DNA from: Acheta domesticus
Lineage: Eukaryota; Arthropoda; Insecta; Orthoptera; Gryllidae
Direction: 5' to 3'
NCBI GenBank assembly: GCA_031308135.1
Contig: JAHLJT010000631.1
Location: forward strand, 266,958,948-267,022,947
Length of the DNA: 64,000 nt
Positions 1-13,050 of the stretch are shown here, in pieces; the first letter of the stretch is position 1; each line of letters opens with the position of its first letter. Under the pieces are notes generated by a model. The model saw only the letters and a list, made by a program, of their open reading frames with translations, made no database searches and was not told where the DNA came from. The position numbers and the translations under genes are program-made.

Positions 1-124
1 CCAACCAATTAATTAAACGCCATAACTGCAGTGAATCGATCTAAAGTCGTGCTATTTATTTTTTAACATAAATAGAAGTTTTCAACCACCAAGCCCTGAC
101 CTAGGTCAGAGCATAGCGGGAGCC

Positions 125-738
125 ATGGCGTTCCTCTACAACACAGCCGAAATGGAAGTCACCTACAGCAACAACCAACGCGGGGATCAACACGTCCTCG
201 CAGATCCATCAGGCAGCTCCTTCATTCACATCAATAGATCCAGCCAGAACCCGCAGGCAACAAACCCCGAACATGGAAACGGTACCCCAACCGCCGACCC
301 AACACAAGGCTCCAGTAAGGTCAGTCATACCGACGCGGCCAGCGGCCTACCTCGCGGCCAAGCAAGCCACGACCCCTCCAGCATCAAAGGCAGTGGTAAG
401 ACCAGTAACAGTGTAAAAGAGGTCACGGTGACAGTATCCCCCCCAGGCGGTCCATCAAAAAAAACATCCAGTGGTAGTGAATGTAATGTACCTGTTAGCA
501 ATAGATATGCTCCTCTTGAAAATAATATGACCAAGACAAAAGATTCAACTATCTAGACGACGTGAAAACACACAAAGTCGAGAATATAAAAATATCCCCA
601 TATTTGTGAAATACATTCCGAACATTAATAATTTCAACAACGATATTAAAAGCAAATTACCACTCAATTCACCTCTGATACGGTTAACAACAAAATTAAG
701 TTATTACACACATAATACATAGTAAGATAGCGAAAAGG
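125..738 (+). pseudogene. Non-LTR retrotransposon ORF1 (gag-like) remnant
   Basis: An open frame of 143 codons begins with ATG at 125 and ends at 556. It is rich in Ser, Pro, Gly and Asn, as in the disordered N-terminus of LINE ORF1 proteins, and ends near residue 125 with SNRYAPLEN, a pattern that often precedes the RNA-binding region of insect LINE ORF1s. After a frameshift near 556 a second frame continues to about 738 with NIPIFVKYIPNINNF, which resembles the start of the gag RNA-recognition region (consensus like PPIFVxGVxNFxxF). No zinc knuckles or reverse transcriptase follow, so only the 5' part is present. The family assignment is inferred from motif style; a diverged host low-complexity protein is possible but less likely. 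Confidence 0.5.
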
Positions 739-740
739 GA

Positions 741-3700
741 GGTACCTAATTAGGTGGTAATTTTAAAAAAGCTGTACGTGTAGTAGAATAATTGGATAGT
801 AAAACCAATATTCATTATCAAATATCCCGCAAGGTCAAAGTAAGATGTTTCTTTATCGGTCTGGAAAAAACTTCTGATAAACGTATAGGGTGACAAGAAA
901 ATTACAATCATTCAAGGTTATATTGGCAGATAATATGACGTGCTTCTACTTCAAAACTTCCTATCAGAGTATTGAACTGGTATCTTTCTTAACATCGCAT
1001 ATTGTGCTGCTTGTGCATGGGCAGACACGTGCTTTGTTTCTCGTGTTGAAATATCTTCACAGAAAAATCAATATGTCTATTTTTAGCACATGTAAAACAT
1101 TACCAATTTTTTAGTTACTACATTAAAAAATACAACTGCTTAAACTACAAGTCACGCTATGATTGTGACTAATTATGACTTCTTGGTTCCCGTCCTGTTT
1201 CTGAAGCTGATATACATTTAGAAACTCATTGCAAAAATGTATGCTCGGCGTTCTCAATTGGTTATTTTAGCCACAGTTTTATGGCATTATAATTGTATTA
1301 TAATTATATAAATAGACATTTTAAATTTTAGTCAACTTCGTCAATTCATCATTGTTATCTTGGGCGTAGAATCTTCGTGAGAGGCAGCACAAAAGTTAAT
1401 GAATACTCCAACTACTGTTTTAATCGCTTACGATCGAATAAATTAAAAATTATATTTGAATTTAGTCATTACTAAATAAACACTACTATTTGGTGGGTGG
1501 ATTACAAAAAGAGTAAGCATTACAATGTAAACAAAACAATCAGTTATCAATATTTACAATAATGCAAGAAATAAATCTGAAACATCAATCTTAATATGTG
1601 ATTGTCTGAGACAATTTGACATGGGTATTTTGTTTTCTTTTACACTGGAATATATTTAGCATAAGTGAATTATTTTTAAAAATGCATTTTTATTTTTAAA
1701 AATGCATAATATTTCACTGATGTACAATATTTTACTCATCATAAAGTCATTATTTTTGTTTCTTCGTCTGAAGAACTATCATATAATTTTGATAATTTCC
1801 TGTGGTTTAAACGATCAGATTCCTAAGCAAGTTAAGTAAGCAAGTAAAATGTGCGAACACAGTTTACTTGCTTCGAAAATCAAATATAGTCCTCTGGTGG
1901 GAACATGATTTTTCCCCATCACTGGGAATATATGACCCAGAGGCAGAATATTACTAAAATAAAAGCAACAAGTTTTTTAATCATGGAAAGTGTTGCCACC
2001 TTTTGGAAGTCCGTGGTCCGAATATTTTGAAGGTGGGGTTACAAAAATTAAGTCATATGAATGCGATTCTACAACATGAAATCTAGGAAAAACTATATGA
2101 ATTTGTATTTTTATGGGTTGTAGACATTTATGGGATGAAATATGAACATTATAGTGATTCTACAAAAAAAACATGAATCGCATGCACTTGAACCACATTA
2201 TATCGCTTCATAGCAGCTTTCGGGGTACATCGATTTTTCGCGCCTTTATTTTTTAATTTTAAATTTTGCTTATTGAAATGATTGTTATGGTAATTTTCAG
2301 GAAAGAGAAAGAATTTCAATATGAAATACGGATTATTTTTCCACATTACAGTGCAGATTAACTTCATGAGCCAAAGATAAATTCCGCTGTCATGCGCATC
2401 ACTCACATCGCAAACTTATGCCAAACAATTACGTACACCTTTCACAACGAATTTAACTGCCTGTGTAACCCTGAGATTCTCCGTATGAACCCGGAATCTG
2501 GAGATTACATTTTTTTAAAAAATATTACTTCTTGTTTGGGAATGTGTCTTTTAGGATATTGAAATTTACAAGATGTGGACAATCGTTTCACACATTAACT
2601 TTAAGAGGATTTTTGAAGACAAATTTTAAGAATATGAAAAAGTTGTAAGGTTAAGAAAAATGGAAAAGAACTAACAGAAAATAAATAAACTTTATTACGA
2701 AGGATGCAATTTATCTTTAGGAAATTTGGAATTAATTCTACGAGGAAAGGAATACGTTTTATCAAGATTAAAAAAATTGTGCATTATTTAATGAAGGAAG
2801 AGTATTAAAAAATTTGAGACTATAATTTTTAATTAAACTATGGATTATAGAGATATTACTTCTAAAACCCGGAGCGTCCGGGTCAAACCTGGAGAGTTGG
2901 CTACCCTAATCATGGATTTCAGGAAGTTTTATTGTTTTTTTCCTATTGTTCTTATTAGAAAGAGATCTTATTAAAAAAAATTATTGTAAATCTTGCTTCG
3001 CCATACAACAATGGAAAATAGTTACTACTAAACGCCAGTGGAGTTTATTAATCTTTTGACACAATCATTGTCAGACTATCAATAGGTAATCAAAATGTAT
3101 ATTCTAAATAATGATAATGAAAATCCATCAAACTCAAACATGATAGAAAATTATTTCAATAGTATAAACAAAGCAATTGAAAAAAGCCTTTTCAAGCAAA
3201 TTATTGCATCTATGGGAACTTTTGCCTGTGATTCATGCCTAGTTTCAAAAAATAAGTTTACATGAAAAGGTGGCATGCTACATCTGCAATGAACCTCTCT
3301 ACTTATTTATTGTTACTTGAAGGTTGTACACTTAGTGAAGCACTTCAGGGAGGTGAAGACGCTTGACATACTTATAGCTCTCCTAGTGGTAACAATGGAT
3401 ACTGTGGTTGCCTGCCAGATGTTCCTATCAGAGGGATAGAAATAACTTAGTGTAAATTGTACTACATTTACCAAACGATGTGTGTTTCTCTGAAACGTAG
3501 GTACAGACTTTACTATCATTTTATCGATATTTGTTAGTATGAAAATAATATTGTATATCTTGAAGAAATACATATTAAGAATATTAAAATCCAGTGCTTT
3601 TTTCGTACCCACGCCCAAGAGTCAAACGTATGCATTCAAAGTGGAAAGAGAACGTCTATTCAGTGCAGATCGTAGAGTATTTAGATTTTTTGCGACTTTT

Positions 3701-5585
3701 AAGAGATGTAATTGGAAAATAGTGTATTTTACTTAATGAGTAATGTGTAGATGATTAGCGACAATTTTCTCTCACTCTCGGTCCGTGATATGGTTCCTGA
3801 AATGTGGGTATGTTTTGTTATCTATTATCAAATTACAACTCTGATATACTTCCCCAATAGTATTTCATATAGTATTTTGTGTTTACACAGTAAATGTTAT
3901 CTGTGCAAAAATCGAATGGAATATTTAAACAGTTGAAACTACAATATTTCTGAATACAAGCAGAACTTTACAAAAATTAGGCAAATTCATAGTAAAAGTG
4001 CATGTTTATTTTCGTTAAAAAATATAAGTAAATTTTAATTTGAAATGTAAACTTCTCAAATCATTTCTTAAATAATTTTGCGGAATATCATTTACATCGT
4101 CGACAAAAAACATTAATTTTCACAATCTGAAAATTGTTAAACGACAGCACACTTACAAAAACAACAATGCGTATAGATAATACCCTCCATAATGAGAATG
4201 TCATTTGCCTTAATCAAATCATCACAGAATTCTCTCTTCATTGCTAACCTCAGCACAATGTGCACGGCCTTAACCTTCCCCCTCAATAACCCTTACATCT
4301 GTTGTCCTCTTTAGCCCCTTCCCTCGTCCTCCTCATCGCCACCGAGAAAACCTCTGTCCACGTAAGGGCCTCCGTGCCACCCTCCGCCCTCATTGTGTTC
4401 ATCGGGTCACCACCCCTCGCATCGTACCTTCAATTCTCTGAAATTGATCAAATGATACAACTGGGGAAATCCATATGTCTTAAAGTAGTAATTTATGCAA
4501 CTTATTTATAATGTTAATCTATATTTGATGAGTACATCTTTTGAATATGAATGACCTTAGGAGCGTGTTGCATGTGCTACTTTTTGTATAACAGCATGAT
4601 AAATTTATAAGAAAATTAAACTTATTTATGCGAAATAACTCTCTTGTGACGTCTCGGGTCTGTGCAAGAAAACGACAGTCGGCTGTTCCGTTTCCCTGTA
4701 TCTAATCACGACCTCACGATTCTCCAACTGCGATTTTCTGAATGTGTGATGATACAATGATTCGTGCCGAAAATCAAATACGTCATCATTTGTGCCGTAA
4801 AATGTCCAAATATGAACGATTTCTTGCGAGAGGATAGGTCGATTGTAATGCTGAATTACAAAAAGTATAATTATTCGTACACATGGTTTGTGTCAAAACA
4901 TTAATCCCGACGAAATGCGAATATTGGACGTGTCATACATGTTTTATAAGTTCTTCATAAGGGGGAATTTAATTTTCTATAAAACATTGGGCAATAATTC
5001 AAAACTGGTCTGCTTAGTCACATGTAATATCCGTTAAACAGAATGTAGATTGTATTGAATTTATGTATTAAAATATTAGGATTTTGGTTTGGAAGGAACC
5101 AGAAATACTTTCCAGTGTACGAGCATTCGTCGAAAATACAAGATTACTGAAATTATCTTCTCGGTGCAAAATCCCAACATGCAAGTGAGAAGGTATAAAC
5201 AATTTTCGGAGCGTAGAATTACAAAATGGCGCAAATAAAAACTCGAGACTTGAGTGAGTATGAATATTTACTGATGACGGTTTACTTTTGTTATCTACGT
5301 TGAGTAGCTTAAACAAAATGCAGGATATTGCAACCTAATTGCGTTGCAAAGCTAATGAGAAAACGAATAATTTAACGTTTGTATGATGAGGTTGTGGTTT
5401 AGGATATTCGGATTCGAACTTGCATATAACACTCAAGAGACTGGTTTTGCGTCAATAGGCAAGTAAGTACCCATGAACTTTCTTTCGTAAAAAGAGCAAG
5501 TTTTTTCATTAGAGTATTTGAAAATGGTGTACATACATAAAATTCCAGTAGCAAGTCATGTATTACATACGACTGTAATTACGAT
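741..5585. other. AT-rich intergenic stretch, no gene seen
   Basis: Short chance open frames occur on both strands, but none shows a recognisable domain or coding-like composition. A 19-base motif is repeated at about 1673-1708. A slightly GC-richer, pyrimidine-rich patch lies at about 4260-4440 and gives a 69-codon frame that I do not recognise. I see no RNA gene or clear transposon end here. Confidence 0.5.
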
Positions 5586-5763
5586 AACTCCGCCTGCGGT
5601 TATTGCTGGGTGGATCGAGTAGCTCAGCAATGCCGTTGCCGGTCCCAAGCCCGGATAAAGGAGGAGGGTTCCCGGGTGAGGCCAGCGACCTGCCCGGGGT
5701 AAAAAGGATAGAAATGCTCATAGAACAAAGGAGAAGCCTCGGAATACGATTAATAAGACGAAC

Positions 5764-6510
5764 GTGGCACGAACAAGGACATCGAAATGGAAAAAAGGAA
5801 ACATACTGAGACTGGGAACATGGAATATTAGATCATGGAACACAAGCTATCAGGAAATTCTAATAAAATTAGATAGACACGACGTAGATCTATGCTGCCT
5901 TTCAGAAACGAAAAAAGAAGGTAGAGGCATAACACAATTAAATAATTACACACTTATCTATAGTGGAGTACAAAAATTCTCAAGAGCAAAGGAAGGAGCA
6001 GCAATCATAATAAACAATAAACATCTCGATATGATAATAGACTACAAATACATATCAGAAAAAATTGTTACAATGTAATTAAGATCTAAAACAAAACCAA
6101 TAAACATAATCTCAGTCTATGCCCCTGAAAATAACAAGCCTACACACGAAAGACAAACGTTCTACGAGAACCTACAAGAACTTATACACCAGACATATCG
6201 AGAGGAGACAACTATAATAGCAGGCGACTTTAACGCAAGAATTGGAAATGACGTTATCCCTAGCTTAAAAAACAGATTCAACGAAACGCACCTAAATGAC
6301 AATGGAGAACTGCTCATCAAGTTCTGCTTGGATAATGAATTAAGAATAAATAATACCTTCTTCGATCACAAGGATCAACATAAATACACATGGGAAAATA
6401 ATAAGGGACACCGAACCATAGTAGATTATGTAGTAACGAATAGAATGTGCCACCTATCAAACATTAGATATAAGAAGATTAACAAGCACAGATTTTGGAA
6501 GTGCCCATAA
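5764..6510 (+). pseudogene. LINE endonuclease domain (APE/exonuclease-endonuclease-phosphatase fold)
   Basis: One reading frame with a single internal TAA at 6076-6078. The start carries LRLGTWNIRSW, where the Asn is a metal/phosphate-contact residue of the family. LCCLSETKKEG follows (the catalytic Glu motif). After the stop come INIISVYAPENNK, TTIIAGDFNARIGND (the GDFN motif with catalytic Asp and Asn) and the late part NNKGHRTIVDYVV, where the final Asp-His region is partly recognisable (usual form RSxIDYxL). This protein would nick target DNA to prime reverse transcription. The frame is lost at about 6505, where DFGSAHNLVLAKLR continues in another frame. The copy is not functional as read. 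Confidence 0.8.
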
Positions 6511-6957
6511 TCTGGTGCTAGCCAAATTAAGAACAACACTTAAACGGGAAAAAAACAATACCCAGGGATACAATATCAAAAATTAATATCCAATCCCTTC
6601 AAGATGGGTCAACACAAAACTTTATAGAGATCGCTTAGAAGAAAGAATCAATAACAACGGACTTAGAGAAGAAGATGATATTGAGACAGCTTGGGAAAAA
6701 ATAAAAACTAATATACTCAAGTCAGCGGAAGAAGCATTAGGAAAAATTAACAGAAAAAGTCAACAAAACAAAGGCGAAATATACCATGGTATACAGAAGA
6801 GGTTTAAGAAATAACTAGGGAGAAACTCCAAGCATTTCTCAAATACAAACAGTCTAAATTATCATAAGACTAGGAAGAATACAAACTTATAAGAAATCAA
6901 GTAAATATAAAGATCAGGAAAATAAAACAAAATTATTGGGAATCATTTACTGCAAGA

Positions 6958-7286
6958 ATGGAACACGACCTTTACGGCCTGCAAAAACAGATATGGCGTT
7001 TTATAAGAAATACACGCTCCGAAACAAATGAGTTGATAAGCACAACAAAAATCAGTAACACGGAATGGGTGGAATATTTTAGTAAGCTATTTCACATTAA
7101 CGAGGCTCCAGTATTGGTTATAGCCGACACACTACACAAGATTATGAGATCTCAGAAGAACAGATTATACAAACGATACTCAAATTAAAAAATAGGAAAT
7201 CACCCGCATAGGATGGCATATATAACGAACTATTAAAATACGGGGCGCAATCATTACATAAAGAATTAGTAAAACTGATAGAAAAC

Positions 7287-7332
<46 letters not shown>

Positions 7333-8398
7333 CAGAGTAAAATACCAAAGGAATGGAAAACGAGTATTCTAATCCCCCTTTTTAAAAAAGGGGAAGAGCT
7401 AGACCCAAACAATTATAGAGGAATTAACCTTCTGAACACAACGCTTAAACTAACAACAAAATTTATCCCACAAGTAATAGAAAACTTAATAGAATGGAAA
7501 GAACAGCAAGGATTAAAAGAAGAAGATCAGGTAATGATGCGATCTTTATTATACGACAAATTGTTGAGAAATCTCTGGAATTCGACAAACCTGCATATAT
7601 GTGTTTCGTAGACATACAGAAAGCATTTGACAGCGTACGCTTTGTAGATATAGCAAGATTATTAAAGAAAGAAATTATCCCCTGCAACCTTATTAAACTC
7701 ATAGCAAATATATATATGAACACCAGAATGAAAGTAAAACATAACGAACAAATATCCCAAGCCATAACAACAGGTCGAGGAATAAGACAAGGAGACTCCC
7801 TCAGCCCAATACTCTTCAACCTGGTAATGAAACACATCCTAAACAATTTTTCGAACAAAAAAGGATATTACTTCGGCTCTTATAACATAAACTCAATCTG
7901 TTATGCAGACGATACAATCTTAATTGCCGAAAGCGAAGATGATTTACAACGCCTCCTGTTTCAATTCTACAAGACATGCCAGTCATTCAACACATAGGAT
8001 ATCCACACAAAAAACTAAATGCATAACAATCTCGAAAGAGTCATTGAGATGCAAACTAGCTATAAACGAATGCCTAATAGAGCAAGTGATGGAAATACAA
8101 TATTTAGGCGTAACAATAACTAGTGATGGCAGATCTATAAAAGAGGCTAAGGAACAAAGCATAAAAGCAAATAGAATAGCAGGCTGTCTCAACCACACGA
8201 TATGGCAAAATCAATATCTAAGAAAAGACACTAAAATTAGAATATACAAGGCAGTAATTAGACCAGTATTGTCATAAGCAGCTGAAACGAGAGCAGACTC
8301 AAAAATATGCCAAATGATGGAAGTGTTGGAAATGCGGGTGCTGAGAAAAATTACAAATAAAACGCTAAGGGATAAAGAACCTAATATTAATATAAGAC
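6958..8398 (+). pseudogene. LINE reverse transcriptase region, multiple frame breaks
   Basis: RT motifs appear in order across frames. LKNRKSPA-DGIYNELLKYG is at about 7185-7240 (fingers, one stop), then the TA repeat, then KEWKTSILIPLFKKG at about 7350 and NNYRGINLL at about 7410. An open frame at 7494-7997 holds DIQKAFDSVR (motif A aspartate), GRGIRQGDSLSPILFNL and ICYADDTILIAESEDD, the YADD catalytic box. Frame 7924-8277 continues with EIQYLGVTITSDG and KAVIRPVLS; frame 8314 onward has ETRADSK and EMRVLRKITNKTLRD before the gap. The order and spacing are those of a complete RT, but no single frame spans it. Confidence 0.85.
7288..7332. repeat. (TA)n microsatellite inside the LINE RT
   Basis: About 20 uninterrupted TA units lie between KLIENI and the following KEWKTSILIPLF block of the RT. 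The repeat interrupts a conserved coding stretch, so it arose or expanded after the element was inactive. Confidence 0.9.
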
Positions 8399-8498
8399 NN
8401 NNNNNNNNNNNNNNNNNNNNNNNNNNNNNNNNNNNNNNNNNNNNNNNNNNNNNNNNNNNNNNNNNNNNNNNNNNNNNNNNNNNNNNNNNNNNNNNNNN
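8399..8498. other. Assembly gap, 100 N
   Basis: Exactly 100 N bases, the usual placeholder for a gap of unknown length. It cuts the 3' part of the APE-type LINE. Confidence 0.98.
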
Positions 8499-8675
8499 AA
8501 CAGAGCGCACGACACGGCATGTCCTCACACGTTAATCAATACGGCCTACAGAGTTCTGTTAATTCACGGAGGGAGGGCTCGTGCATGCAAGGTCTGTAGT
8601 GACATAAATGTTAGGAATGTGTACGGTAAGTGTTTCCGCCGTAGTTGTTGGTTTAGTGTGTGAAATGTCGTTGGC

Positions 8676-8793
8676 ATTTAAAATTAAATGATCACCGGTG
8701 TTGTCATTGCCATCGAAAGCTGCTAAGCCATCGACAGCTGCTTTTGTAATAAACAACATTGTTGGCAATAACACCGGTGATCATTTAATTTAA
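8676..8793. repeat. Hairpin element with about 30-bp arms
   Basis: The left arm (about 8676-8711, ATGATCACCGGTGTTGTCAT) and right arm (about 8760-8792, CAATAACACCGGTGATCAT) are near-perfect inverted complements around a loop of about 50 bases. The loop and right arm match 57970-58042 in the same orientation, where the sequence follows an R2-like LINE. This shows that the segment is a dispersed repeat and not a unique hairpin. Confidence 0.75.
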
Positions 8794-8934
8794 GTTCCGC
8801 CGTAGACTATTGGGCACTCAAAGGAGGGAAAATCAAATCGCATGGAACATCCGACTTTACCTCGCGGACAGATGGGTTGGCTTCACGATGCCCATATCGG
8901 TGCCATTGTCCTGACCCTTCCTAGTGTGACGAAC

Positions 8935-9095
8935 AACTCCATAAATGAGGTGGATCCAGAGGTGATCCGTTCCGAGATCATATAGCTCTTAAAGAATATA
9001 TATGAAAAATAGAAAAGCACCAGGTATAGATGGGAGTAAATACAGAACTGATTCAAATTTGGGGGACTTCTCCTAGAATTCAGACTTCTTAAATT
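8935..9095 (+). pseudogene. Short LINE reverse transcriptase fragment
   Basis: Translation gives VDPEVIRSEII followed, with small frame changes, by MKNRKAPGIDG-NTEL-like text at about 8995-9050. This is the N-terminal 'KAPGxDGI' block of LINE reverse transcriptases. No further RT motifs follow, so it is a fragment and is not continuous with the element before the gap. Confidence 0.6.
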
Positions 9096-9447
9096 TGATA
9101 AGATGGTCAGAAAAAAGTGAAGTGGTTATCCTTTTTGAGCAGGAAAATAATCTAATGCCTCCCGTCCATATTGAACTTGGACTCATCTATCAATTTGTAA
9201 AGTCATTAGATACAGATACATGAAGTACCTCCAGACTGTGTTCTCCAAACTATCAGAAGCTAAGATAAAAATAAATAATTATTGTGGGCCCTCAAGTAAA
9301 AATATTACTTCGTGATGACACTTTGATCAGTAAGCTTTCTACTAGTTCAAAGAAAGTCCTGGAAGAGCTTCGGAGATGTGTGAATGGTTTCTAGGTAATT
9401 AGAGAATGGACAATTACAAGGATGCAGCCTGGTATTCAATGTCGTAT

Positions 9448-9999
9448 AGTTAGCACACCCACTTATCCCAAAATTAAAAAAAGACTATACCATAATTTTT
9501 GTTCCAATTTTGAACTAATTTATACCCACCTTAAAAATTTTCTACCAATGCAGAACATCAAAATTTATAACATGTTACGTGGGCCGCTAACTTAACGTTA
9601 AGTTGGCATACCCACACAAGAAAAATGCGTTTTAAACAAAAAAAAACAAACAAATATACCACAATTTTGTACTAATTTTGAACTAATATACCCACCTTAA
9701 AAATTTTGAACCGATGCACAACATCAAAATATACAACGATGAAGAGTGGGGACGCCAGATTAACGTTAAGTTGGCATACCCACACAAGAAAAATGCGTTA
9801 ATAAAAAAAACAACAAATATACCACAATTTTGTGCTAATTTTGAACTAATTTATACCCACCTTAAAAATTTTTGAACCGATGCACAACATCAAAATATAC
9901 AACGTTTAAGAGTGGGGGGCGCCAGGTTAACGTTAAGTTGGCTTACCACACAAAAAAAATGCATTAAACAAAAAAAATAAATATACCATAATTTTGTAC
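9448..9999 (+). repeat. Tandem repeat, about 168-bp unit, 3.4 copies
   Basis: Units begin at AGTTGGCATACCCACAC-like text at 9448 (diverged), 9601, 9769 and 9936, giving periods of 153, 168 and 167. Each unit holds an A-rich tract, TATACCACAATTTTGTACTA, CTTAAAAATTTTTGAACC, GATGCACAACATCAAAAT and, at the junction, the palindrome TTAACGTTAA. The last copy is truncated. An inverted copy lies at 13051-13260. Confidence 0.9.
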
Positions 10000-12900
10000 G
10001 AGTGCAATTACATTTCTTTATCCACGTGTTACGTTCTACATTTTTTCATTTCTATTTAGGAATAATTACATTTTGAGAAATTCGAGCACACCTTTACCAT
10101 TCGAGGCATACATTTGATAATGTATGGTTCTGAAACAGACCTACATTTTAGTGAGCCTTCTATTCTATACGTATGATGTCCTGAGTAACTTAGCGGGGAA
10201 AAATGCTTTCAAATGAAAGACGTTGGACATATTCCAGATGAAATATTTGAAGAAGCTGAAAAAGCCGTGTAAACATTACTTCCCATGAAATGTTAAAAAA
10301 GGAATGAGAGGAAATACGTGTATAAATATCGGAAAGTGAAAAAAAGAGTCGCATCTGATACAGCAGTTTTTCTGACGTACATTTTAGTTCGGGTAAATGC
10401 ATCTGACGTTTATAAATTTTACATTTATAACATTTGAAGACCATATGCTTTATTGTGATGATCCATTAGTGTTGATCCGTTAGTCAGTTAGTGTCAAATC
10501 AACGTTCACTTCACCAATTTATTTTATGCATTCAATGTATGTAGTTGATGTAGTTATTAAGTAGTCTGTTATGTAGATTTTGTTGATGTTCATGCCCGAC
10601 TGGATATATGTTGGCCACTTCGGTGTTATAGTGGTGTAAATAAACGATTTGATCCTTCTTCTGAATTCTGATTGTTTGTTATGAATTTTTAATTGCACGC
10701 AAGGAATTAATATAATGATAATCAATGATTCTTCACTGAATTAGAGTATATTTCACTAACTAGTATAATGAGTGGATACACTAAACGAAATTATCTGTAG
10801 TATCTGATGTGTTCAGACGAAAGTATGTTGTTTTCTTTGTTGTACTTATAGATTTATCTGAAGAACAAATTACAGTTTTTAGCGCACTGTGAATACCCTA
10901 GAAGTACCCACATTTAATACTTGTCTAAAAACATTTTCAGGGGATCGAAAAAATATGTTTTTTAAAAAAAAATGCATATGTTTCCTGATTTTTTTAAATT
11001 TTGTCGTTCAAGTATAATAGAATGAGTGGTTTCCTTATTTCTATCGAAAATTACAGACTTAAAGTTCGGCCTTTTGACATCATACTCTTGTTGAATTTGT
11101 TGACTTTTGTTGTGCTATTTGGCTAAGAGTATTTTATTTTTGCATTGCATTAATTTTCCTCTACTATATTTTATATTTATTATTTATACCATATTCTTGT
11201 ACATGTTGTAATGACAGTCCCACCTTTTTTTGCTATTGCTAAAGGCATTATTTATAAATAATTATAATACTATTAATTATACATTTGATGCTCGATATCA
11301 AAACATTTATTCAATGAAAATTTATGTTAGAATTGTGAGTGAGTGATAATTCAGTTTCCTGTGTTTCATTGCATTCTTTTTATTATGACAATTAACATTT
11401 AACAGTACTACAGTTGAATACCAAACAACATATTATTTTATGAAATATACTCATAAAATTGTTAAGAAATAGTGAATGAAGATAGGGAATTTTGGCACGA
11501 ACAGAAAAGCTGTCCTTCTCAGAAGAAAGGGAGAAAGGAGTTTTCATTGTGCTTTCTATTGACCATCCTCCTACCCTTTCCACCCATGGACAAAAGGTGG
11601 CGTTTCTCCATTCCATCGTTTACTGGATTTTTCACATGAAATTTTTAGAATCTTAACGTGACAATATGTGTTGATTACTGTGTCTTTCGAGCATCGCAAT
11701 ATATTTCAAATATTGTCTGATTACTTAAAATTCTCCACCAATGGTCTCCTAAAGGTATATGGAAGTGAAAGGGCTTACGTCATCCCACTTGAAAGTGGAG
11801 AAGTACGTGTGTATTAATACGTAATGTTCCTAAGTAACATTGCAATAGAAGTAGGGTGACTTATGACTACTTTAACTAGTTAATCAGTACGTAAGTAACA
11901 TTGATGGTACTCATATTATTAACATGACTGACGCCATTTTCTTTGATTAATAATGCCTCATATCGAAAGATTGTAACAACTTGTAGTTTTACATGCGTTT
12001 CTGGGTAAACAGGCTACATTACGTTGATGAACAAAAGATGTTAAACGATTCGATGTCATAGTAAAATCAGCGAATACTAACATGGTGTTCCTTAATATTT
12101 CAAAACTATACGGAAATGTAAGTAATAATTTCAGAACATATTAATAAATAGATAAGTATTTTTGCAGTCATATTCGCTTTTTAAATACTGAATTTGGTAT
12201 AAAACCACCTACATTTTTTCTCCTTTTCTCAGTGTTTCACATCCATAACGAGCAAATCAAAACGAGACAATCGGAATAAATAAAAAAAGACATAAAACAC
12301 TTTGTACCCCGCAACCAGGGAGCAGATTTTAATGAAATGTCACTTTTTTCACTTCAGAACAATGCCGTTTAGGATTATCATTTATCATGATATACGATAT
12401 CATATATACGTATCAAATGATCATGATATACGATATCAAATGATATATGATATCATTTATCATGATATACGTATTATGACAAAAGGAAATGAACCATTTT
12501 TATAGGACATTTTTAGTATTTTTCGTCGATTTCGAATAATAAGTCATTTTTTACCTTTTCCCTTAATGTTAATGCATTTTTCGCTGATTCATCAATTTTA
12601 ATATCATTTTTTATGGTACTTGCATCAAATAATATTAACGCGAAGCTCAACTAAATTTCTGAGTAGCCGACTCCATTTCTTCGCTCACTTATTGTAATGT
12701 CGACTGTTGTATGTGACGCAATTCAGCGCCAATGTCCGTTCAGCCGATTAGCCGGGATAAATAAAGACAGAGATTTTCTGGCAAAGGACAATCGAAAGCG
12801 AAACATTGAAAGTTGGGTTCACTTGAACAAATAGACGTAGTCTCGATTACATCAGTAATGTATCGAACAGCATGAGTTGTTCATCTGAACTGTTTTTGAT

Positions 12901-13050
12901 AACATTTTTTGCGTAATTTTCTTTGCTTTTACGGTATTTTTAAAACATTTTAGAAGCATTTTATTGATCATTTTTGGCGATATTTTAGGTCATGAAGATC
13001 CATATATAAATAAATAAAGTAAAATAAATAAATAAAATCCATAAAAATCC
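10000..13050. other. AT-rich stretch between inverted copies of the 168-bp repeat
   Basis: I see no coding domain. A palindromic, tandemly repeated AT motif (ATCATGATATACGATATCA and variants) lies at about 12385-12475. Because the region is bracketed by direct-strand repeats on the left and an inverted copy on the right, it could be the interior of a composite or non-autonomous element. Confidence 0.4.

Larger units (their letters stand above)
5590..8560 (+). mobile_element. APE-type LINE, degraded
   Basis: A plus-strand non-LTR retrotransposon with a GC-rich 5' segment (5590-5720), an apurinic-type endonuclease region (5764-6510) and a reverse transcriptase region (about 7150-8400). It is broken by an in-frame stop at 6076, a frameshift near 6505, a TA microsatellite at about 7290-7331, further frame changes and the assembly gap at 8399. 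Motif style (LGTWNIRSW at the endonuclease start, YADDT in the RT, RRWxxxR-type C-terminal region with ETRAD) suits the RTE/Crack/Daphne group of LINEs; I cannot decide the clade by eye. Sequence after the gap to about 8560 probably belongs to its 3' part. Confidence 0.8.

Noticed and set aside
9448..9999. CRISPR-like array
   Set aside because: Repeats are about 168 bp, contiguous and without spacers, and the genome is an animal's.
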